In this document: positions 19,501 to 26,068 of the stretch, piece after piece | Numbering within the stretch: position 1 is the stretch's first letter | Layout of the letters: the number at the start of each line of letters is the position of its first letter | Source of the DNA: Spirogloea muscicola | Taxonomy: Eukaryota; Streptophyta; Zygnematophyceae; Spirogloeales; Spirogloeaceae | Length of the DNA: 26,068 nucleotides | Assembly (NCBI GenBank): GCA_009602725.1 | Contig: WELB01000447.1 | Location: 1-26,068 of the forward strand | Reading direction: 5' to 3' | Translations under genes and position numbers: made by a program | Notes under the pieces: generated by a model | Database searches by the model: none | Told to the model about the DNA's origin: nothing | The model's input: only the letters and a program-made list of their open reading frames with translations

Positions 19501-21326
19501 GTGCAGCGTTACCTGCACATCTGCCACTATGTTGTCAGAACTTCAACAAATGCCTGCAGTGTCACAAACCGATGCTCAGTGCGTCCAACGTGGATGACTT
19601 GTCAAACTTGATCTGTGCATTGATACTGGCCTGCACAAGTCTGTGCAAGCCAGGGCTGTGACTTGCATGGTCAGCTCAAGCTGCGGACTTGGATAAAGAG
19701 TAGGTCAGAATGCTTAGGAATGGGCTTCAGGAATGGGCTTCTCTGCGACTTGATGGAATTTCTTATGCAGGTTTAGATAGACAACATCATTTGATAAGTA
19801 AGTAGACATCCTCACCATCCAAGTGGACACTCTCCAGAGGTTCTTGGAATCTGAATTGATGAAGCTCTTTCCAGGTGAAGGTCGTCTGAGGTGTTTCACA
19901 ACCCTCCTACATAGACCACAAGTTGCTAGTGTAAGTAACCTTGCTATCAGCAATGCAAGACATTTTCAAGTGTTCTTCTAAGAACCTGTGTAACTATTTG
20001 CCAACCACACACTCAGCTGCAGGTGGGCATCTGGGGGGGGGCAAATATCAGTGCTCACTGCATTGGAACAAGAAGGCTTGTGATCAGATACATGTTCGTC
20101 TTCACTGTCCTCTTCGGTGGAAGAAAAGTCATCGTCTATCACGGTTGGCAAGTCAATCTCATCAGCAGTCACCTCGTTCATTTCATTGGAAGCCAAGGCC
20201 TCCCCCTGTAAGAGACACAGCAATACATATTGGTACATGCACATGTCATATGCATGAAAAGCATCTTTGGATAACCTTGGCTGTGCTGACTGGCCTCAGT
20301 GTAGCCAACGCATCAACCTGCAGTTTCATCTAGTTGCAGTTCAATCTCCAAGCTAGAAGCTGGTGTGGTCATGGTGATACAGGATGCTGCAAACACAGGC
20401 TGCCTGCAATTCAGATAGGTGGCTAAGTACCGCCAGCATGCCATCTTCCCACACATCTTCTCCGTCTTCTTGAACTTCTTCGTCCTCCCCGTCTCCCAGC
20501 CATCTCAATGGCTCTGCGAGATTGTAGAGGAGTAGAAGTATTGCGTGGCCAAGATCCTACTCCATGAAAAGGGAGTCGGAGGCATCAGTCACAAGTGACA
20601 AAATAGGAACTGGTTGTAGTCGTCACAACGCATAAACTTCCACGGTTTCTCTACTGTTCTCATTGCAGCAGCTTGCAAGGTCCGCAAGCGAACGCAGAGG
20701 GCTGGTTTGCAGTGGTCACGTCATAAAGTGTCAGTCACGTACATTGCATGCAGCTTCTTTGCTGCACCACAGGAGCCTAACCACCAGCTCCTGCAATCTT
20801 GAACTCTTGACATATTGAGCGTCCAAGTCGAAGCGCTGCTGAAGCCTGCAGCAGAGCATGGATGTCTTGTACCTCATCAGGCAATGCAGGATGCCACCTC
20901 AAGCAGCAAGAGTAGGCAGTCACTTTACAAAGGAGCACAAGAGATGAGCGTGCGTCCGAAAAGGCCAAAGTGAGTTCAGCGATACCTGCCTTTGGTACTT
21001 TTCCTCCACGTCCTTAGGCAAAAGATCTGAGAAATTGTGAAATCTGTACTTGTGGAGGCATTTGCTGAGAGCCACTGCGTAGTCCACGGTACCTGGCTGC
21101 AAATTTATGAGAATGACTCTCTATGAGTAAGAGTAGGTCAAGCGCGCCCATTGAGCAAACAAGCTGCTACCCTTTCAAATAGCGCAGGGCCATCATCTCA
21201 AGCAGGACTACAGACCAGCTCAGCCGAGCCTGACATCACCTGCTCACGAGCTAGTGTGACAACAAGTTGGCCAAAGAGATGCCCGATGGCCTTCCTGCCT
21301 TGCAGACCCCATTCAGACAGCGCCAT
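13573..21326 (-). CDS. TUBGCP5: Gamma-tubulin complex component 5 (GCP5), more than 20 exons
   Basis: A subunit of the gamma-tubulin ring complex, which nucleates microtubules. Resolved exons (minus): 21326-21240, 21096-20986, 20838-20743, 20556-20431, 20205-20059, 19906-19816, 19125-18838, 18627-18525, 18274-18105, 17841-17731, 17625-about 17422, 17265-16589, 16556-16453, 16340-16241, 15984-15890, 15365-15260, 15206-15136, 14985-14914, 14750-14524, 14283-14187, 13985-13815 and 13683-13573. Family landmarks in order: CLHKYRFHNFSDLLP; the acidic FSSTEEDSEDEH; VRHVLHMMQGLP; SFLKPYAQKILCSGTSLRFL; MKDWRLCEELSLLRSLYLL; EQAWDDECELNALLQ; MPWAVRLIV; MVFLMKVKRAKHAL; LMHFVDTLHQFITKHV; NDHIAYLLSIQ; LPHLADLLTGLNFNNYY. 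Gaps remain at 19815-19126, near 18740-18780 and after 17422. The visible product is about 1,130 residues, a little longer than animal GCP5. The usual GKS of the central motif is GTS here, and exon 17265-16589 adds a long Ser/Thr/Cys-rich insert. GCP5 fits better than GCP4 or GCP6 by N-terminus and length. The start (MALSEWGLQG) is the least certain part. Confidence 0.88.
15629..15690. repeat. Two adjoining hairpins in a GCP5 intron
   Basis: ACATTAGTGT at 15629-15638 pairs with ACACTAATGT at 15650-15659, with further inner pairing (GTAT/ATAC). Overlapping its end, AATGTTCATGTACA at 15655-15668 pairs perfectly with TGTACATGAACATT at 15677-15690 around an 8-base loop. The intron lies between exons 15984-15890 and 15365-15260. 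The two stems share the bases AATGT and so are mutually exclusive at their junction. Confidence 0.8.
19716..19741. repeat. 13-base perfect tandem repeat in a GCP5 intron
   Basis: AGGAATGGGCTTC occurs twice without a gap. Confidence 0.85.
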
Positions 21327-21782
21327 GCTAAAGGCGTCAAACCGGCCTACGTCGCGCAACAAGGCCGCGGCGAGGAGCGCCCAGAGGCGCGCGGCGGGGA
21401 GTAGTGGCGCGGCTCTGGCGCTGGCCGCGGGGCGACGCTCCGCTCACACGGAGGCTCCAATTTTCCCGCCCCCTGCAGCAGCGTCGGCGACGGCGGCAGA
21501 CGATGCCAGAATAGCTTCGTCGCCGCATCGACGTTTCGTCGGTCCACATCGCCCAAATAGCCGTTGCAGGCCCCTCCGGCGCGGCGCCCCCCTCCCCGGT
21601 GAGCTCTTCAGCTCTTTAGCTGCTTTGTTTCTTTTTGTGCTTGTTTTTCTTTGCGCTTCCCCTGGCCCCCTTCTCGTACTTGGTTCATACTTTTTTGGGC
21701 TGGCTTTTCAGCCCCTATCCTAAATTGGTGAGCCTTCCCTTTAGCCAGCGCTTCCCTCACACGGCGGCACAGCACACCGGCC
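21327..21782. promoter_or_regulatory. Divergent 5' region of GCP5 and the coiled-coil gene
   Basis: 456 bases between the two presumed start codons. The GCP5-side half is very GC-rich. The half next to the coiled-coil gene is pyrimidine-rich (21610-21735) and contains hairpin repeat copy 7. The GCP5 reading frame stays open upstream of its presumed ATG for about 40 codons (ending near a TGA at about 21450), so GCP5 may start further up or have another leader exon. Confidence 0.5.
21697..21714. repeat. GGGCTG/CAGCCC hairpin repeat, copy 7 (plus orientation)
   Basis: GGGCTG and CAGCCC arms with a six-base loop, embedded in a pyrimidine-rich tract 69 bases before the ATG of the coiled-coil gene. 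The flanks match copy 2 at 6109. Confidence 0.65.
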
Positions 21783-23381
21783 ATGGCGTCGCCGGCGCCC
21801 CCGCCGCGACCGCCGCCGGCCGCGCGGCGGAGGAGCGGCATGCCTGGCCCCAGGCCAGTGGCGGCGGCAGTGGTACCGGTGGCCGCGGAGCCTCCGGCGG
21901 CTGGGGCGGCGATTGCGGCGAGGGTGGAGCCACCGGCCAGCCTGCCCAGCCGTGGCGACGGCGACGGCCACCGGGACAGAAACGAGGAGAGTCGCGCGGG
22001 GATCGTTGGCGACGGACCTCCGCCAGCGACGCGCCTCAAGGGCCGCCGCCGGACCCTGGCGGAGTTTCCCTCTGCGTCCTCGTTTGCCTTCGGCTCTGGC
22101 ACGCCACCTGGCCGGAACCGCGAGGCGCAGCCACCACCGACAGGCTACCTCAAGCCCGCGGCCTTGCAAGGGCGCGTTCGCAGCTACGCGGAGATCAAGC
22201 GCAGCGAGGAAGCCCTCCTGCAGCAGGCTTCAGAATTCAGCAGGCAGGTGCTAGAGCTGCAGGGAGCACTCGCCAAAGAGAAGCAGGAGGCTGCCAACGA
22301 GGCACCAAAGGTATTGGCAGTAAACAACTTTCTAGCTCTCCATGCGACATGCGACTGCTTGCAACAGTGACGGCCCTGAGGTTGAGGAGGAGATTAGTAT
22401 CATAGTCCGTTGCTGCTTCCAGCAGCTTCCAAGCTCTTATGCAGCCCAACTAAGTGGGGAATCAGGCCAGCTACGTAGGGTGATCTGCGAGGAGGCTAGG
22501 AAAGCTCCTTGCTAGCAATTCATCCTGCCCAGTCAGCGGAAGCACTGGTTTGTGAGTGTGCCAGTTGGTGGCCCTAAACGAGGAGCTCGTGGAATTGCGT
22601 GCTCTTACAAAAGAGCAAGCCATCGAGGTCCAGGCCACCAAAAGGACGCTAAATGAGCTGCAAGAGCAGCATGCGAGGCAGTCCGAGGCTCACGAGCAAG
22701 CCTTGCAGGAGATTGATCAGGTGAGCGATTCTCTTGTTAATTTTGATAGGTCTGATGGTTGCAGGTCAGAGAGGCATACGCATGCAGGCCCAAAAACCAA
22801 ATTGACCCCTTGTGATGAGCATGCTAACAAGAAGCAAAATCTACATATACATGCTAGCTGGCCTGCCTTTAAAAAGGAGTGTAATGCATCATTCAAAAGC
22901 GTGGGGGTGTTGTGCAGCTCAAGTCTGAACAGGACTTGCTGAAAGAAGCAGCTAGGACAGCCCACAGGCGTATAGCTGCTCTAACAGAAACAATTGAGCA
23001 GCACGTGGGAGAGGATGCAGATGTAGCGGCTCAGATGGAGGTACGTCTTTGTGAGTTGTCAAGTGGTGAAGGTGACAATGATTGCAATGGGCACAAAATG
23101 TACAGATGACAGTGTAGTAGAGCACTACTCAGAGCTAGCAATGTTGTAGGGAGGCACTGTGACTTTCTTATTGGCTGTGCTTGAGTTTTGCCATGTATCA
23201 GCACTCAATATTGGAGGTGGAAGAGAGACTACAGGAGCAGCAGGACTTTGCGGCAAGGTTGGAGGCGCTTCATGCAGAAACTGACGAGGAGCACAGAGCT
23301 CTGCGTATAAGAATGCAGAAGGCACTTCAGCATGCTGAGCGACTCGAGATCTGCACGCCAGTCTCAAAAATGTGTTGCTGA
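21783..23381 (+). CDS. Proline/alanine-rich coiled-coil protein, unidentified
   Basis: I do not recognise a family. Exons 21783-22310, 22565-22720, 22918-23040 and 23202-about 23381 join in phase through GT-AG introns. If the last exon runs to the TGA at 23379, the product is 328 residues. Residues 1-130 are Pro/Ala/Arg-rich and look disordered, with a basic stretch (LKGRRRTLAEF). From about residue 150 onward almost everything has coiled-coil heptad character: EEALLQQASEFSRQVLELQG, then LNEELVELRALTKEQ, LKSEQDLLKEAARTAHRR and VEERLQEQQDFAARLEAL. The start has a strong context (GCCATGGCG). The gene is divergent from GCP5 and could be co-expressed with it, which is only an inference. The 3' end is uncertain: a donor-like GTCTCA near 23360 would allow more exons, but I could not follow any. 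Weak general similarity to many coiled-coil proteins makes a name unsafe. Confidence 0.6.
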
Positions 23382-24034
23382 TATCAGCAACTTTTATCAA
23401 TCGCCACTGATGGAGCAGCAGCTAGCTGAAAATTAGTATAGGATTGGCCCTGCTTGCTTGTAAGCGCACAACCACAGAGGGCGTTGGATGTGAACCACGC
23501 CTTGACGCACCATGCTTTGTTAATAGGATATTCTAGCTAGCAGAGCTCAATGCTTGTCCCCTAACAGAAGTAGCTGAGGACCACAGGAGTTTTGACCCCA
23601 TAAGATTGTACCTGGCTTGTACTAGGTTCCATGTACAGATGTCACGATGAGAAGTCCTCTTCCTGTTCAAAAATTGGCTCTCTGACGACTTTCCACTGGT
23701 TGGAGTCGTTTCATAATCCCAGCTGTCCTACAATGGCAATCATGTCAGTATCTGTTTGTCAAATAGAAGAATGTGATGACCTCATAACATGCGACAGGTT
23801 TCCTCACGCGGTCAGCTTCACCTGTCTCAACTTGCACATACTTTATGTGCAGACCTGATGACCACGTCAAGTGTCACAGGCCGTAATGATGTGAACGGAC
23901 AATCGTTGACATTACCTTGTCTGCGCACCTAGACTGCACAAGGGGTTCTCTGAGAAAGCAATGTGCACCAATCAATTTCTGATCACTTAGTGACTACAGC
24001 AGTTGCCGGTGTTGACTACCTTGTGCTTAGTTGT
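23382..24034. other. Spacer between convergent coiled-coil and ABHD17 genes
   Basis: About 650 bases with only short frames. It may hold unrecognised 3' exons of the coiled-coil gene and the 3' untranslated region of ABHD17. No clear TGTAA signal was found for ABHD17. Confidence 0.45.
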
Positions 24035-25913
24035 TTACTGTGTTGCTCCAGGCGATGGGGGACACGGCTGCTCAAGGTGACGAATGTACTGCTGTAGATG
24101 GTTGAGAAATGCAGGGAAGCACTCCAGGTCGCAATGGTGACCACCTTCTACCCAAAGTGGTTCGTATGGGTGCTTACAGAGTTCATGAAGTTGCCTGCCA
24201 TGCGTGACATTCACTACTTCGTCGGCAGTGCCCTGAAAGAGCAGGAGACAATGAGGTGCGCACTTGTTACCGAGGATACACATAAAAGTGATGCTTCGAG
24301 GAGTTAATTAGACCCTCACGTGACCTGGTATGTTAGAAAAGGGGACTGGACAATATGCATGACATGAGGCAATGAAAGCAAACACTCTGAAGCCAAATTT
24401 GCTGTCTCAATGAGATACAAGGAGAGAATTATTACGTGCATCACCAAGACGGGGCAAGTGACTTGTCCAATTTTCTCAACGTTCTGTGTATTTCCAGAAG
24501 AAGCATGTTAGCAACGGGCTACTATGCTTTGATAAGCTCTATAAAGAGGATATGAGCAACAAATCATTGAAGAGATTTGTCTGTAATTGAGGCACAGATG
24601 GAGAAAGCGAGCCAATACTTGAAGCCTAGGCTTGTCATGCATTTTGTCGCATGCTGCTGTGAGTGGGCTCAGAAATGTATGATGCTTCCTTTGCTGCAAG
24701 AGTGTACCTTGTAGATGTCAAACCAATACGTCCGCTTAATTTCGTAAAGAACACGTAGGCCAGACAGGATGGGGCAATGCAGGACCACACCACGGAGTTG
24801 CTGACCCTTGAGCGCCAACTTGGCTGCGAGATCAACTGTTGGGCCACTGCCCACAGACTGGCCATATAGGACAATATCTTCGCTCCTCACATTATGATCA
24901 TTGCGTAGAGAATCATACGCTGCTCTGATGTCTGAGTATGTATTCAACTCGCTTGGCTGGATTAAAATGCAAAACACACTTTCTTGTCAAATGTCAACAT
25001 GCATCAACTAAGTCACACACTAAAGCTCGGCTTGTTTGTCCCTTTGCCAACATGCATCAAGTAAGTCTCAAACTAAAGCTCGGCTTGCTAACAGTGGCAT
25101 GCGCACTCTACATGACGGTCTCATTGCGCCTACTTCTGAGCAGCCTACGATTTGAGCTGTAACTAAATATTGCGTCAGCTTTCCAGCTGCATGAAGCAAG
25201 GAAACAGTGCAACTCTGTACAAGTTAGGATGCATGCTATGCACAAACTAAAATAAGACCTTGTTGACATGAGTAACGAGCTTGAAGTCAGAGCTGCTGAG
25301 AGCTTACTGTGCCTGTAGACGCACCATATCCTGAGTAATCATACCTGTGCACAGGAAGTGCAATGGAAGGTTAACAATGGGAAGCAGACATGTCAGGTTG
25401 ACGTATCTACTTTTAAGTCTAAGAATTGAAAGCCAAAGCAGCAAAGCTGCACCAGCTAAGGTCAGCAACCTGCTGAGTTAAGCTGCATTGAGTTTGGCCC
25501 TTGTCAGCCTTGATCTCTGTTTGTTGTGTTTGATAATTCAGCACCAAGCGTCCAATAAGAGCTTGTGCTGTACTATCACGAGTTGACCAAGAAAGCAGCA
25601 CCCTTGCTCACCCCAAGATATTGATGCCAAGGCGGCTGCTGAGCGCTACAAACAGGTCGTGCATCTGTCCCAAGTCCACGGCGTTTCCATGGGAGTACAG
25701 AACCGTAAGCTTGGCCCCGTGCTTGGAGACCCAGACCGCCACGATCTCCTGCCGGCGGCTGGTCTGGAGGCAGCGCAGCTCAACAGTCGGCCGAGCAGGG
25801 ATCTCTGCTGAGGAGATCCGGCCGGTGGCCGCGTCCTTGACCAGTGTGTAGGTGGGAGGCGTCGGTGGAAAGAAGGCGAAGCGGCTTGCAATCGTGGACG
25901 TCACAGCCCCCAT
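24035..25913 (-). CDS. ABHD17: ABHD17-type alpha/beta hydrolase (protein depalmitoylase)
   Basis: Animal ABHD17 enzymes remove palmitate from membrane-bound proteins such as N-Ras and PSD-95; plant-type relatives are presumed similar. Five exons join in phase: 25913-25612, 25344-25308, 24956-24708, 24483-24436 and 24232-24035, giving 277 residues. Landmarks: FAFFPPTPPTYTLV near the N-terminus; the oxyanion-region motif YSHGNAVDLGQ; NILGYDYSGYGASTG, which spans the 37-base second exon; the nucleophile elbow YGQSVGSG with S147; VTCPVLVMHGTADEVV with D216; and GGHHCDLE with the likely catalytic H245. All splice sites are GT-AG. The start is the ATG before GAVTSTIASRFAFF, which matches plant homologues; an ATG 54 bases upstream is less likely. 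The N-terminus has no cysteine cluster as in animal ABHD17, but reads MGAVTS, which fits an N-myristoylation signal. The intron between exons 2 and 3 contains a tandem repeat. Confidence 0.95.
24995..25087. repeat. Tandem duplication in an ABHD17 intron, period 53
   Basis: A 40-base block at 24995-25034 recurs at 25048-25087 with a few mismatches (CAACATGCATCAA and ACTAAAGCTCGGCTTG in both). It lies just upstream of the acceptor of exon 24956-24708 when read on the coding strand. Confidence 0.85.
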
Positions 25914-26068
25914 CAGGGTTGCCAGACAGCGGCGCTGGCGTGGAGTTGCCTCCCGCGTCTGCCACAACGGCGGCCGGCGCAGCTCGCGGGAGGGCCAGGC
26001 ACTGATCCACGGTCACCATGCCGCGAGCCGTCGCCGCCGCCGCGGCCGCGTCCAGCCCCGCGCCATGC
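25914..26068 (-). promoter_or_regulatory. GC-rich 5' region of ABHD17
   Basis: The last 155 bases are GC-rich, with GCC repeats near 26030-26050, and probably hold the 5' leader and promoter of ABHD17. No distinct motif was recognised. Short open frames here are by-products of composition. Confidence 0.4.

Noticed and set aside
21608-22405. Long overlapping frames on both strands across the coiled-coil first exon
   Set aside because: GC-rich shadows. Only the frame from 21783 has a good start context and continues in phase into coiled-coil exons.

Overview
The window looks like nuclear DNA of a green alga (Chlorophyta, perhaps trebouxiophyte-like; the lineage is an inference). The visible signs are short exons separated by GT-AG introns of about 100-400 bases, very GC-rich first exons that give way to near-balanced composition, CCG runs inside coding sequence, TGTAA-type polyadenylation signals, a PLATZ zinc-binding factor (a plant-lineage family) and a CDP-diacylglycerol synthase of the plastid/bacterial type with a transit-like leader. 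No rRNA, tRNA, CRISPR or prokaryotic operon structure was seen.

Layout. Bases 1-971 (+) hold the 3' half of a TEX30/KANSL3-type alpha/beta hydrolase. A repeat-bearing spacer follows. A PLATZ transcription factor is at 2244-3329 (-). A two-exon gene of unknown function is suggested at 4340-5078 (-). From about 5.1 to 10.05 kb no confident gene is visible; this stretch carries a dispersed family of short hairpins with a conserved GGGCTG/CAGCCC stem and a few unplaced open frames. RPC19 (the AC19 subunit shared by RNA polymerases I and III), 10056-10804 (-), is divergent from a CDP-diacylglycerol synthase, 11180-13232 (+); both could be assembled completely. A large gamma-tubulin complex component 5 gene runs from 21326 down to 13573 (-) in more than 20 exons, convergent with the CDP-DAG synthase. 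It shares a GC-rich divergent 5' region with a gene for an unidentified proline/alanine-rich coiled-coil protein (21783 to about 23381, +). An ABHD17-type depalmitoylase lies at 24035-25913 (-), complete in five exons.

The genes are unrelated housekeeping and regulatory functions (lipid synthesis, transcription, microtubule nucleation, protein depalmitoylation), as expected of a eukaryotic chromosome arm. The most notable points are the hairpin repeat family, one copy of which sits in the 5' region of the coiled-coil gene; the divergent pairing of GCP5 with an unknown coiled-coil protein; a back-to-back double hairpin in a GCP5 intron; and the unknown gene near 4.3-5.1 kb. Exon edges were placed by eye from splice signals, reading phase and family similarity, without any alignment program.
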